Positions 6,952 to 15,883 of a stretch of 39,560 nt of DNA are shown here, one piece after another. Source of the DNA: a virus; the IMG/VR virus record IMGVR_UViG_3300049893_002616, positions 1-39,560 of that record. One strand, 5' to 3'. Position numbers and translations under genes: made by a program. Under the pieces are notes generated by a model, which had not been told where the DNA came from, made no database searches, and was given only the letters and a program-made list of their open reading frames with translations. Position 1 is the first letter of the stretch. Each line of letters opens with the position of its first letter.

Positions 6952-8022
6952 TCAATCCTTAAAATGAGGATGATTTTCAATTTGAGTGGCACTAGTTACT
7001 CGAACAAATTTTGCTCGTTCAGTAAATTCTTTAAGAGTATGCACTCCAGAATAAGACATTGCAGACTTAACGCCACTCACAATATCTATAATAACAGCTT
7101 CTGTAGATCCAGTAGGCAAACATTTAATTGTTTTAGAAACGCCTTCAGAATAAATATCTTCTTGATTGACATCTGCTTTAGATTCTTTAGAAGCCATCCC
7201 ACGATAAGTAATAAGTGGCATTTCAGGAAAAGTACTTCCACTGACTCCTTGTCGGGCATAAGCTAGTCGTTCATTATAATCGATCATGGCCTGATCCCAT
7301 CCAGGAGTACAGTCAGTACCTGCGAGCATTCCGCCAATCATTACAGCTTTAGCTCCAGCTGCTAAAGCTTTTGCTATATCACCAGGAGAGCGAATACCTC
7401 CATCCGCAATGATTGGTCCTGCTTCGCTACAATTTGTAATAGCAGATAACTGTGGAAATCCACATCCAGTTTTAATACGTGTAGTACATACACTTCCTGG
7501 ACCTATTCCTACTTTTACTATAGTAGCTCCATGTTCTAATAAACAACGAGTGGCTTCTGGAGTGCAAACATTACCTGCAATAATAGGATTAGTAAAATTT
7601 CTATCACGAATAAAATCTAATGTATCTATCATATGTTTTGAATCGCCATGGGCTATATCAATACAGATAATATCTGCATTTTGAATTGTCCATTCAATTC
7701 TTTCTTTATCGTTTTGTAGTGCACCAACAGATACTGCGATAGGGAAATTAGGAGGATTGTGCCAATCATTTCGAAGTTGTTTATAAACTTCTAAACTACA
7801 ACGTCGATGATGGATGCCTAGTCCTCCTAAGGCATGCATTTTATTCATCATTTTATCACCACAAATTTTATCCATATTTGCAGCAATAACAGGAACTGTA
7901 AATTTAAACTGATCTAATGTCCATGATAAGTCTGCTTCAGATCGAGACATTAGTGTTGAATATTGAGGTATTAATAGTACATCATCAAAAGTAAGAGCTT
8001 CTGAAAGATTAGTAAACTTCAT
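6952..8022 (-). CDS. GMP reductase / IMP dehydrogenase family protein
   Basis: A 356-residue TIM-barrel enzyme without CBS domains. The start LTFDDVLLIPQYSTLMSR, IIAGNV, and the active-site loop KVGIGPGSVCTTRIKTG (catalytic Cys179) identify the IMPDH/GMPR family. Lack of CBS insertion, length near 350 and the ending (KEFTERAKFVRV) favour GMP reductase, which turns GMP to IMP with NADPH; a CBS-less IMP dehydrogenase is the alternative. In a phage it would adjust purine pools during replication. The start overlaps the phosphatase stop (TAAATGA-like junction). Confidence 0.85.
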   Translation of the reverse strand: MKFTNLSEALTFDDVLLIPQYSTLMSRSEADLSWTLDQFKFTVPVIAANMDKICGDKMMNKMHALGGLGIHHRRCSLEVYKQLRNDWHNPPNFPIAVSVGALQNDKERIEWTIQNADIICIDIAHGDSKHMIDTLDFIRDRNFTNPIIAGNVCTPEATRCLLEHGATIVKVGIGPGSVCTTRIKTGCGFPQLSAITNCSEAGPIIADGGIRSPGDIAKALAAGAKAVMIGGMLAGTDCTPGWDQAMIDYNERLAYARQGVSGSTFPEMPLITYRGMASKESKADVNQEDIYSEGVSKTIKCLPTGSTEAVIIDIVSGVKSAMSYSGVHTLKEFTERAKFVRVTSATQIENHPHFKD

Positions 8023-8534
8023 TTATTTCCACCATAATTTGGTAGCTTATTTACATCTAACACTTCAGTACTTTCTGCATATTGGAGAGCGGCCTGTAAG
8101 TGTTGAGGAAATGGATGTACAAAAGGACGTACAGCTATTACTTTATTATAAGCTTCTAAAAGAGTAAGACCATCAAGTTTCATTAATACAGCAATTACGA
8201 CACTAGCGCTTCTATTGATTCCAGAATAGCAATGTACTAATATCTGGTTATTAGTAGGAGTGGTTTGCAGCAACTCAATTACTTTATCTGCTGCAGCTGC
8301 TAAAAGACCTGGTTGATCTGCGCCATACCCAGGATCATTAAGACGATATTCAAAATCTCCTACAACAGGAGAATCCCAAGCTACAGTAACAATTATAAAT
8401 TTTTGTGCTTCGCTACGGTCTGGATGATCACGATGTTTAGGTTGTGCTGCAAGCTCTAAAATTCTTTCTGCATCTTTCCAAGATCCAAGCCATAAACGTG
8501 GACGAATTAGGCTTTCATTCATTCTTTCGCTCAT
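8019..8534 (-). CDS. dual-specificity phosphatase-like protein
   Basis: A 171-residue protein with the cysteine-phosphatase loop HCYSGINRS (Cys102, Arg108), followed by the usual helix and the LLEAYNKVIAVRP segment of dual-specificity phosphatases. It should hydrolyse phosphate esters on proteins, or possibly on nucleotides or lipids. The likely general acid is in the WDSP segment near residue 54. It overlaps the GMP reductase-like gene by four bases and the upstream gene by four, so it is embedded in one operon. The target is unknown; a host signalling factor is possible. Confidence 0.85.
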   Translation of the reverse strand: MSERMNESLIRPRLWLGSWKDAERILELAAQPKHRDHPDRSEAQKFIIVTVAWDSPVVGDFEYRLNDPGYGADQPGLLAAAADKVIELLQTTPTNNQILVHCYSGINRSASVVIAVLMKLDGLTLLEAYNKVIAVRPFVHPFPQHLQAALQYAESTEVLDVNKLPNYGGNK

Positions 8535-8956
8535 ATAAATAATCCATATCCACCAATATCAATGCATTCAAAACTTAATCTTTCATATTCGAAGCTTGAA
8601 TCACCTTTCTGAACAGTAAAGACATAGATATTGGCAAACTCATCAGTAGAAAGACTAAATGAATCATCGTCATCAAGCTGGCCATGTTCCTTGGCATAGT
8701 TATAATTCCAGCAATTTTCTGGATCCCAACCAGCTTGCTTTAGAATTTCAAATTGTTTTTTAGTGAGACTATTATCTTCATAGTCTGCGCAGCATTGAGT
8801 GATATCTAATTGGATTTTGTTAGTGCCTTTTCTAAAGGCAATTTCAATTTGTTCAGCAGATAGATTAGATCTGATATGAATAGTTGTGTGCTTATCATGA
8901 CCGTCGCCACTAGGATCACCCATTAGTAATTCTACGATATATTTGAGTTCAGTCAT
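8531..8956 (-). CDS. hypothetical protein
   Basis: A 141-residue acidic protein with a helical middle and a DDDDSF stretch. No catalytic motif or membrane segment is seen, and no family is recognised. It overlaps the phosphatase start by four bases (ATGA), which suggests the two are made together. Confidence 0.65.
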   Translation of the reverse strand: MTELKYIVELLMGDPSGDGHDKHTTIHIRSNLSAEQIEIAFRKGTNKIQLDITQCCADYEDNSLTKKQFEILKQAGWDPENCWNYNYAKEHGQLDDDDSFSLSTDEFANIYVFTVQKGDSSFEYERLSFECIDIGGYGLFI

Positions 8957-8957
8957 A

Positions 8958-9674
8958 TTAATGTCCTAAGAACACAACATTCTTTGAAGTTCGGTCTTTC
9001 ATAACACACAATTTACATTTCTCACATGCTGCATTTAATTCAAGTTTTCCATTTGTTACTGGACAAACAAATGAGTTAGCTGGTAATTCAGCTTTATGTT
9101 CCCATGGTCCAAATGCTTGTTTTATTTTATATTTGTCAGCAAACACTTTTGCTGCAATAGTATTAAATGGATCAGTAGAGGCCCATCCACTTACATTTGA
9201 AAGTGCTAATAAATTCTTGAAGTCCAAGTGGAAACTACGGGTATAGAACCAGAATTTAGTGTTTGGTCTAGCTCGCGCAACTTGTGTCCAAACTTCCACT
9301 GCAAATTGGCTATCAAAGTCTCCAGATTCGTGAATGCGAAAAATGGGATCATTATGGGCAATGATATCAAGTAGGTGATCAGCAGCACCGGCAATATCAT
9401 TGCGTGCAGCAAAATAAGACAAAGTAATCCAATTTTTAACCATAACTTTCTGAACATTTTCGAATATATGTCTACCTTTTTGTGCATAACAGTCCTTACA
9501 TGCTTCAGTAGCTCCAGGACAAGTAAAGTCTGGGCCTGCTGGTAAAGAAAAAGCGAGCTTCTTTGAGCCCGCTATTTTCATTGGTGCTGAATTTTGAAAA
9601 CCAAAACCTACAGTATCTACTTGATCAACTATCTGTAAGGCTTTCTTTCGGTATGTGGTATTAAATTTAGTCAT
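8958..9674 (-). CDS. GP88-family cysteine-cluster protein
   Basis: About 238 residues. The N-terminal cluster TCPGATEACKDCYA (Cys52, Cys59, Cys62) and the C-terminal cluster (Cys204, Cys217, Cys220, Cys223) match the phage 'gene product 88' family, which looks like an iron-sulfur, possibly radical-SAM-like, enzyme; its reaction is not established. The ATG at 9674 (MTKFNTTYRK) is preferred over an upstream TTG because it overlaps the stop of the previous gene as ATGACTAA. A second Fe-S candidate lies at 20170-21201. Confidence 0.75.
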   Translation of the reverse strand: MTKFNTTYRKKALQIVDQVDTVGFGFQNSAPMKIAGSKKLAFSLPAGPDFTCPGATEACKDCYAQKGRHIFENVQKVMVKNWITLSYFAARNDIAGAADHLLDIIAHNDPIFRIHESGDFDSQFAVEVWTQVARARPNTKFWFYTRSFHLDFKNLLALSNVSGWASTDPFNTIAAKVFADKYKIKQAFGPWEHKAELPANSFVCPVTNGKLELNAACEKCKLCVMKDRTSKNVVFLGH

Positions 9675-10023
9675 CTTTTGATGTATCTGTTTCAAATCTA
9701 AATTTATTAGGCACTCCTATCATGACATTGAATAGTTGTTTAATTTCACTAGTCGATACATCAACTATTTCAGAAGGTAATTCTTTTGCCGTCATAATCT
9801 GCACCCACTTGGCATGTCCTGCGCGGGCCTCTTCTTCATTCTTATATTCTTCTACGATAATCCATTTTCCAGCATTGTAGTTCTTATGTTTAACAGCAGT
9901 TTCGAGTGGATTCTTTGAATCAGTAACCCATACTGTTGAAACATATAGACCATTTGCTGGATCTTCGTATCGGTTTACTTTACGACTTTCGTAGTTGTCA
10001 GTCATGCTAAAAAAGTTAAACAT
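9667..10023 (-). CDS. hypothetical protein
   Basis: A 118-residue protein. AGGAGA six bases before the ATG supports this start. It has a beta-rich first half (YVSTVWVTDS ... KWIIVEEYKN), an EEEARAGHAKW helix, and no recognised catalytic motif. It lies between thyX and the GP88 gene, overlapping the latter by eight bases. Function unknown. Confidence 0.7.
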   Translation of the reverse strand: MFNFFSMTDNYESRKVNRYEDPANGLYVSTVWVTDSKNPLETAVKHKNYNAGKWIIVEEYKNEEEARAGHAKWVQIMTAKELPSEIVDVSTSEIKQLFNVMIGVPNKFRFETDTSKDD

Positions 10024-10025
10024 AC

Positions 10026-10955
10026 TTATTCTCCTGAAAAAAAATATTCTACTAGTTTGCTTTCTTGCTTTTCTCTCGTAGACATATCTGGATGATTATC
10101 TATTAACCATTGCATTCGAGACTTGAAATTCTGTGGTAATGCATCTACTGGTGGTTCTATTTCTTTTTGTTTATTACCCAGAAGTGTATCTCTAATAATT
10201 TCAAGTTCATATTTACTAATTTTTGGATCCTCAAGAATATAATCCTGAAATGCTTCTAATGCAAATGGAAGGTCACAACATTCACTAATAATTTTATAAA
10301 TGGCGTCGGCGAATACTCGAACTTCTAATTGTGCATGTTTATCAAGGCGTAGTTTAAGAAAATGCATCAAGTTCCAGAGATTAACAGTCCAGTAAAACTC
10401 AGTGTAGAGAGATACTGGTAAAACACAGCGTGCTAGTTCTCTTGCAGTACCATTAGCTAAAAGAACTTCATAGTCATGATATGCATTATTAGTTTTATTT
10501 TCAAAATAAAACTTTGGAGAAGTATTTGGGTAACCTGTTTCAGTGATTACTTCAACTACTTCATCACTGCTGCCTTGTCTATTACTAGTAGATTGTTTTC
10601 TAAGTGGTGAAGGAATATAGAACTCATCTTTCATTACTGAGTAGCGTGCACTTACCTCATTAAAACTACCTGTTCTGTGACGCATCCATTGTCGGGCTAC
10701 AAAGATTGGCAACTTAACGTGAAATTCAAATACTACTTTTTCAAATGGAGTAGTATGTAAATTCTTCATTAAGTATCTAATTAAATGCCTATCAGACTGA
10801 ACAGCTTTAGTTCCTTGTTGATAAGAAACACGAGCAGCATCTACAATACGTTGATCGTTGCCCATCCAATCTACTAAATGTACAAAACCATGATCCAAAC
10901 AATTAACCCATAATGGGTTAGTTGCATTAATATCTACATCTTTAGGGTCTAACAT
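10026..10955 (-). CDS. thyX: flavin-dependent thymidylate synthase
   Basis: About 309 residues. ThyX makes dTMP from dUMP using FAD, NADPH and methylene-tetrahydrofolate. The ThyX motif RHRTGSFNEVSARYS (canonical RHR-x7-S) is at about residues 92-106 and the fold-typical TTPFEKVVFEFHV lies just before. It is longer than most bacterial ThyX proteins, with an extended C-terminus. ATG 10955 has GAGG eight bases upstream and is preferred over a GTG two codons earlier. With dUTPase it forms a dUTP-to-dTMP route. Confidence 0.93.
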   Translation of the reverse strand: MLDPKDVDINATNPLWVNCLDHGFVHLVDWMGNDQRIVDAARVSYQQGTKAVQSDRHLIRYLMKNLHTTPFEKVVFEFHVKLPIFVARQWMRHRTGSFNEVSARYSVMKDEFYIPSPLRKQSTSNRQGSSDEVVEVITETGYPNTSPKFYFENKTNNAYHDYEVLLANGTARELARCVLPVSLYTEFYWTVNLWNLMHFLKLRLDKHAQLEVRVFADAIYKIISECCDLPFALEAFQDYILEDPKISKYELEIIRDTLLGNKQKEIEPPVDALPQNFKSRMQWLIDNHPDMSTREKQESKLVEYFFSGE

Positions 10956-10971
10956 AAACACAACCTCAACA

Positions 10972-11166
10972 TTATCTGCCTACTCTATTCATCCATTTTT
11001 GGACTATTCGAGCCATATCCTTAACTAAGGTACTATCATATCGACATTCGTCATTAGATCCACCAGGTAAACCGTCTTCAATATATGCTCGTATTTCTAA
11101 ACCCAGACCTTCTTCTATTAATTCAAGTGCTTCATCAAGGTCCATCTTTATATACCGATCCTTCAT
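10972..11166 (-). CDS. small hypothetical protein
   Basis: A 64-residue acidic protein (MKDRYIKMDLDEALELIEEG) with a helical start and no motif. It overlaps the upstream small gene by 32 bases and precedes thyX by 16. Function unknown. It is small but in keeping with the packing of the operon. Confidence 0.55.
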   Translation of the reverse strand: MKDRYIKMDLDEALELIEEGLGLEIRAYIEDGLPGGSNDECRYDSTLVKDMARIVQKWMNRVGR

Positions 11167-11347
11167 CTTTAATTGCTGTTAGTAATAATTTTTCAATACG
11201 ATGTAGTTCGTTAAATGCTTCATTAGTACGTTCGCGGGCTTCTCGCTCAGTGCAGCGTGCTTGTAGTTCAGTCGTATATGCTTTTTCATATGCGGCACTT
11301 GCGCGACTATATGCTTTAATTAATACATCTACTTCTGGATTACTCAT
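11135..11347 (-). CDS. small helical hypothetical protein
   Basis: A 70-residue protein that is almost entirely helical, rich in Ala, Glu and Arg (RCTEREARERTNEAFNELHR), possibly a coiled coil. Its start overlaps the stop of the metallophosphoesterase gene by four bases (ATGA). Function unknown. Confidence 0.6.
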   Translation of the reverse strand: MSNPEVDVLIKAYSRASAAYEKAYTTELQARCTEREARERTNEAFNELHRIEKLLLTAIKDEGSVYKDGP

Positions 11348-12498
11348 TCATTACTCCACTCAAAACAACCTACTTGATTGATAGGCTGTTCTTTACGTAC
11401 TATTAACCAGCCTTGACGAGGAGGGTCCCAAACACCCATGCGTTCTGATAAATCATCATCGCCAGGAAGTGATCCATTCTTCATAACTAATTTACCAAAT
11501 TGAGTTCCGACTTCCCAGTGATGCCAGTGTCCATGACACATGAAGTCAAACTGTTTTGTATATATCCATCCTGCTACTTTAGATTGCATTGCTGGAGTAC
11601 CTAAGTGTTTAGTTCCATGATGGAATAACAGTCCTACTTTATCTTGAACTGGAAAAGTTAAGAATGCATCAAAGTTAACTGTGATACTAATGTCAGGGTC
11701 TAGGCTCATTGCTACTAGATAACCGAGAGTTTGATAAATAATATTATCCCAATTAGTTTTTTCTGATGCAACTTTACTTACTCTACCGTGATTACCAGGA
11801 CAAGTTACAATACGAACTCGTCGACCAAATGTATGTTTAAGTTTTAAGACTAAATTCCAAATAGTATCGACAGCAACTTGTATTTGATCAATAGCTGGCA
11901 TCTCTAAATTATGTGCTTGAGTTTCATAAATATTTTCACCTTCAAGCATATCACCCGCTAACATCACAACAAATTCTTCTAAATCACGTGGAAGTGGAAT
12001 TTCAGATTGAATTTTTTCAGGGATAGTCATTAATCTATCAATAAAAACTTCTTTATTAAAACTTTTTGTATGTTTACCAATGTGAGTATCAGATAATAAA
12101 ATACAAAATGACGATCCAGAAGAAGGTGCATATACACGAGCAGGCACTATATTTGTTGATTGATTAATCAGTCTGTTAACAAACGTATCAAAGTCTTCTC
12201 GATCTTGTGATGAGGCTATAGTTCGTCTGGATCTGCGATCTAATATTGTTCTTAGTGGATTTTCTGCTTCCACTAAAGGCTGTGATACGTCATTTGGAAT
12301 TTCATTGTCTTCATGAATAGCAGTATTTAAAAGAGCTTGAGCATTATTAGCAGCTCGAATTCTACGTACTTGACGTTCAACTGCATCAAAAGTTCTGCTG
12401 GTACCAAATCGTGAGGCATATAGCCTATAGCGTTCATTAGAATTAAAAGTAAGAGTATTTTGCAAAAATAGAATTTGTTCATTTGTCCAAAAAGACAT
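11344..12498 (-). CDS. SANT-like plus calcineurin-type metallophosphoesterase (SbcD/Mre11-like)
   Basis: 384 residues. Residues 1-50 form a Myb/SANT-like helical module (FWTNEQILFLQ ... AVERQVRRIR). Residues 130-360 are a binuclear-metal phosphoesterase: SDTHIG (Asp137, His139), AGDMLEG (Asp183), GNHGR (Asn236, His237), FHHG and CHGHWHH (His322, His324). The order matches SbcD/Mre11-type nucleases. No SbcC-like ATPase partner is seen in the window, so the SANT module may supply DNA targeting instead. It lies downstream of the polymerase and a tiny membrane protein, consistent with replication or repair. The GAGAGG box supports the start. Confidence 0.8.
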   Translation of the reverse strand: MSFWTNEQILFLQNTLTFNSNERYRLYASRFGTSRTFDAVERQVRRIRAANNAQALLNTAIHEDNEIPNDVSQPLVEAENPLRTILDRRSRRTIASSQDREDFDTFVNRLINQSTNIVPARVYAPSSGSSFCILLSDTHIGKHTKSFNKEVFIDRLMTIPEKIQSEIPLPRDLEEFVVMLAGDMLEGENIYETQAHNLEMPAIDQIQVAVDTIWNLVLKLKHTFGRRVRIVTCPGNHGRVSKVASEKTNWDNIIYQTLGYLVAMSLDPDISITVNFDAFLTFPVQDKVGLLFHHGTKHLGTPAMQSKVAGWIYTKQFDFMCHGHWHHWEVGTQFGKLVMKNGSLPGDDDLSERMGVWDPPRQGWLIVRKEQPINQVGCFEWSNE

Positions 12499-12509
12499 GT
12501 ATACCTCTC

Positions 12510-12671
12510 TTATTTGGTGGTGTTATCGTCTATAAATAGAGTTGCGCCCATAGCAATGGCGATTATGATTAATAGCGGAGCAGCAAAACACAATACTATT
12601 ATCAGCCCACCAATAGCAAAAAGATTATTTCCTAAGCTGCTTGTAGAAGGTTGTTCGGAATGTTCGGTCAT
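12510..12671 (-). CDS. 53-residue single-span membrane protein
   Basis: ATG at 12671 opens a frame of 53 codons to TAA at 12510-12512. The peptide has a short polar N-terminus (MTEHSEQPSTSSLGNN), one hydrophobic span of about 27 residues (IGGLIIVLCFAAPLLIIIAIAMG) and an acidic tail. It overlaps the end of the polymerase gene by 47 bases and fills the space before the phosphoesterase gene. An AGGT box lies nine bases before the start. It is probably an inner-membrane micro-protein; its role is unknown. Confidence 0.65.
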   Translation of the reverse strand: MTEHSEQPSTSSLGNNLFAIGGLIIVLCFAAPLLIIIAIAMGATLFIDDNTTK

Positions 12672-15264
12672 TAGATATACCTATAAGATTTGTTGGTGAA
12701 ATAACAGTATCACTATTAGTAATGAATTTGAGTCTTAATAATTCATTACCAGTTCCTACTTTATCTAATGTTTTCTTTAAATGCAAAATATTTGGTATAT
12801 CTAAAGGAACTTCTGCAGTTATTTCGTGAAAAACAGGAGCACCACTACCAATAAGTTCAAGCCCTTGAACAACTAAAGAAGGAATAGTTATTATTTCTCC
12901 TTCGTCTGTATCAATGTCAGTGTAATCAATTTTAGCCCCTAGTCGTAGTGGAACATTTTTTATTAAAATGTCTGAATGCTTATTATAATTACCGGGGAAA
13001 ATAGCACCTTCAATTGTTCCAGTCATGTCTTCAAATTTTAAAAATGCCATTCGCTTTTTATCTTTAGTTTCTTTTAATTGAATGTCTGAAATAATAACTA
13101 CTAACGTAGCGTAATTAGGACGTTTATTATTTTCACGTAATTCTTGAATTGTCATTGCATTATTACGAGATATATTAGTCAATGGATGACCTGAAATAAA
13201 GTTCCCAGTTAAATCTTTTTCTATACGTAAGATTTCTTGCAAACTCATTTCATTAACAATTATATATTCAGGCTTAAGCGGCAATTCAGGTCGTGTTGGA
13301 ACCTTCAAAGACTTAAGTGGCTTATTTTTATCAGAAAGTTTCTTGGTTCTAATATCTTCTTCGCGCTGATCATAAGCGATTTGTTTTTTCTCGAAGGTCT
13401 CCATCTTATCTTGAAATCTCTTTAACTCATCTTTGTAATTAATTACTTGATCTACTGCCAGAAGCAAAGTAGCTCTATTGTGATGAGTAAAATCAAAGGC
13501 TCCAGCTGAGACAAGTGACTCAAGTTTCTTTTTATTTACTGCACTAAGATCAATTCTCTCGGCAAAATCAAAAAAGTCTTTGAAAGGACCACGAGCATCA
13601 CGCTCATGAATAATCAGATTGGCAGCTTCACCAACGTTTTTAATAGCGTTAAGGCCAAACCTGATTATACCGTTGCGAGGAGTAAATACAAGACCTGATT
13701 CGTTTACGTCAGGAGGAAGAATGGGAATACCCATTCTTTTACACTCTTGTAGATAAATAATTATTTGATCTTGTTTGTCCTCACATGCAAGAGCAGCAGC
13801 CATGAACTCTACTGGATAATGAGTTTTCAACCATGCTGTCTTGTACGTAGTGATAGAATAACCCACTGCGTGAGATTTATTGAAACCGTAATCTGCGAAA
13901 GTTACGATCTCATCCCATAAAGTTTGAGCTAGAGATTCTGAATATCCTTTCTTTTTAAAGCCAGCAAAGAGACCGGCTTTCTGTTCAGCCATCTCTTTCT
14001 CTTTCTTCTTACCTACTGCACGACGTAATAGATCGGCTTCTGCTAGGCTATAGCCTGCCATGTCTCTAGCGATACGGAGTACCTGCTCTTGATAGACTAG
14101 CCAGCCTCCTGTTTCGCCTAGAATGGGCTTCAAGTCAGGATGATGAAAAGTTGGTTCACCTTCTCCTGCTCTCCACTTGAGGTAGACCTGCATCTGATCA
14201 GAGCCTAGTGGGCCTGGACGATACATAGCATTAATTGCTGCAAGATCTTCAATACAAGTAGGACGAACCTTTATTGTTAGATCACGAATACCTGATGAAG
14301 CTTCTAGTTGAAAAATACCAAGATTATTACCTTTGCGTAAATTGGCATAAACTTTATCATCATCTAATAAGAGATTTGTTAAATCAATATTTGTCTTATA
14401 GTTTTCTTTTATAAACTTTAAGGTTAATGCCATTTGACTTAATGTTTTAAGGCCTAATATATCAAATTTAATTAGTCCTACATCTTCAACATTAGTCATA
14501 TCCCATTGAGTAACTACTTCGTTATTCTTACCTTTAGCAAGTGGTATTACGGTATTAAGTGGCTGACTAGAAATCACTATGCCAGAAGCATGAATACCAA
14601 ATGAAGCGATACGGCCTTCAATTTGTTCTGCCCAGCGTAAAATTGTACCTTCATCTGTATCTGAATTACGAAGATCCGCTAAATCAGGAATAGATGCAAA
14701 TGCATCTTTAAGCTTTACTTCTTTTCCATGAATAGGTTTGGGATATAATTTACATAAGATATTTGCCGTATTAATAGGTAAACCTAATGTTCGTGCAATG
14801 CCTTTAATTGAATTCTTGGCTTTAAAGGTACCAAAAGTACCAATTTGAGCAACTTTATCAGCACCATATTTATTGCGGATATATTCAATTACTTCATCTC
14901 GTCTATCTTTTTGAAAATCAATATCAAAGTCAGGCATGCTTATACGAGCTGGATTTAAAAATCGTTCAAAATAAAGATCATATTTAATAGGGTCTACATT
15001 AGTAATACCTAAAGCCCAAGCAGCTAATGAGCCTGCTCCAGAACCTCTACCATCGCCTACTAGAATATCTTGCGCCTTAGCCCAATTAATGAAATCTTGT
15101 ACTACAAGAAAATAACCAGGATAACCCATTTTCTTGATTACTTCGATCTCAAAGGAGAGTCTTTTAAAATACTCTTCATGATTCACTTCGTAAGGGACTT
15201 TCTTTAATCTTTCATTTAATCCTTTACGACATTTGAAGGCAAAATACTCTTCGAGTTGATTCAT
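12625..15264 (-). CDS. dnaE: DNA polymerase III alpha, C-terminal part (palm, fingers, OB)
   Basis: 879 residues covering everything of a bacterial DnaE except the PHP domain. The catalytic aspartates are in MPDFDIDF (Asp112, Asp114) and IKFDILGLKTL (Asp268). GRGSGAGSL near 72-80 and the fingers segments are intact, and an OB fold is seen near the C-terminus (LVVIISDIQLKETKDKKRM). It starts exactly in the linker that joins the PHP and polymerase domains in DnaE (EEYFAFKCRKGLNERL). The PHP part is a separate gene at 15880-16833, with two small genes between. It is the likely phage replicase subunit. Its ATG overlaps the stop of the preceding gene (ATGA). Confidence 0.93.
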   Translation of the reverse strand: MNQLEEYFAFKCRKGLNERLKKVPYEVNHEEYFKRLSFEIEVIKKMGYPGYFLVVQDFINWAKAQDILVGDGRGSGAGSLAAWALGITNVDPIKYDLYFERFLNPARISMPDFDIDFQKDRRDEVIEYIRNKYGADKVAQIGTFGTFKAKNSIKGIARTLGLPINTANILCKLYPKPIHGKEVKLKDAFASIPDLADLRNSDTDEGTILRWAEQIEGRIASFGIHASGIVISSQPLNTVIPLAKGKNNEVVTQWDMTNVEDVGLIKFDILGLKTLSQMALTLKFIKENYKTNIDLTNLLLDDDKVYANLRKGNNLGIFQLEASSGIRDLTIKVRPTCIEDLAAINAMYRPGPLGSDQMQVYLKWRAGEGEPTFHHPDLKPILGETGGWLVYQEQVLRIARDMAGYSLAEADLLRRAVGKKKEKEMAEQKAGLFAGFKKKGYSESLAQTLWDEIVTFADYGFNKSHAVGYSITTYKTAWLKTHYPVEFMAAALACEDKQDQIIIYLQECKRMGIPILPPDVNESGLVFTPRNGIIRFGLNAIKNVGEAANLIIHERDARGPFKDFFDFAERIDLSAVNKKKLESLVSAGAFDFTHHNRATLLLAVDQVINYKDELKRFQDKMETFEKKQIAYDQREEDIRTKKLSDKNKPLKSLKVPTRPELPLKPEYIIVNEMSLQEILRIEKDLTGNFISGHPLTNISRNNAMTIQELRENNKRPNYATLVVIISDIQLKETKDKKRMAFLKFEDMTGTIEGAIFPGNYNKHSDILIKNVPLRLGAKIDYTDIDTDEGEIITIPSLVVQGLELIGSGAPVFHEITAEVPLDIPNILHLKKTLDKVGTGNELLRLKFITNSDTVISPTNLIGISNDRTFRTTFYKQLRK

Positions 15265-15620
15265 CGATGATCCATTTCTAATACTTGTGCATCAATAGCG
15301 ATATTAACAACAGTCTTTTTTCCACTACGTTGAAGTGTTTCTGATTTGTCAGTAACAATCCTTACTTCAGCACATGTAAACGTATAAGTATTACGTTTAC
15401 CATTTGCATCAGTCCAAGAAACTAAAATAACTGGTGCATTATTTCTTTCAGCTTCTTTGCTTTTTTCAATTACTGGTAATGTAAGACGTTCAGATTGTTC
15501 TTTAGTTGTAACTTTTACTGTTTCTACTATTTCAGTAGAACCATTAGAAACAGTAGCAACTGTTTTATCAATCATGTCAGACGTACTTGATGGTGTAATC
15601 TTTTTCTTTCCTCTAGGCAT
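15261..15620 (-). CDS. hypothetical protein between the two polymerase genes
   Basis: A 119-residue protein with a basic N-terminus (MPRGKKKITP), a low-complexity Thr/Val/Glu middle and a beta-rich C-terminal half (VILVSWTDANGKRNTYTFTC). No family is recognised. It overlaps the polymerase start by four bases, so it is probably translated with it. Its place between the halves of the alpha subunit makes a replisome role plausible but unproven. Confidence 0.65.
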   Translation of the reverse strand: MPRGKKKITPSSTSDMIDKTVATVSNGSTEIVETVKVTTKEQSERLTLPVIEKSKEAERNNAPVILVSWTDANGKRNTYTFTCAEVRIVTDKSETLQRSGKKTVVNIAIDAQVLEMDHR

Positions 15621-15628
15621 AGATTACC

Positions 15629-15883
15629 TCATTTAATATTTACAAGTTTAGAATCGCCATGTTCTTCTAATATCTCATTTGCTGCTTCAGTTAACTCTTC
15701 GCGCTGCATGTCTTCTAATTCTTGAATTAGTTGTAACTTTTCTTGTTCTAAAGTTTTAATAACTTCATTATAGCTAGCTACTACAGCTTTTTTATCAGAC
15801 TTTTGAAGTTCAATAGCTTTAACACGATTTACAATTTGTGATTGTAAACTTGCGATCTGTAATTCTTTATTTACTATACTCAC
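15629..15883 (-). CDS. small coiled-coil protein between the two polymerase genes
   Basis: An 84-residue protein, nearly all heptad-like helix (VIKTLEQEKLQLIQELEDM), probably dimeric. The start is GTG at 15883, overlapping the TGA stop of the PHP gene (GTGA), with AAGGAG just upstream inside that gene; translation is almost certainly coupled. It might help hold the two polymerase parts together, which is inference only. Confidence 0.65.
   Translation of the reverse strand: MSIVNKELQIASLQSQIVNRVKAIELQKSDKKAVVASYNEVIKTLEQEKLQLIQELEDMQREELTEAANEILEEHGDSKLVNIK

Noticed and set aside
12475-12699. Plus-strand 74-codon frame at the polymerase/phosphoesterase junction
   Set aside because: The minus strand here holds a better explanation, the 53-codon membrane protein; the plus frame has no ribosome-binding site and opposes every neighbour.
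13717-13738. Nine-base-pair hairpin followed by TTTT on the plus strand in the polymerase gene
   Set aside because: No plus-strand transcript is expected there, the T run is short, and no T run follows on the minus strand, so it is probably a by-product of coding sequence.
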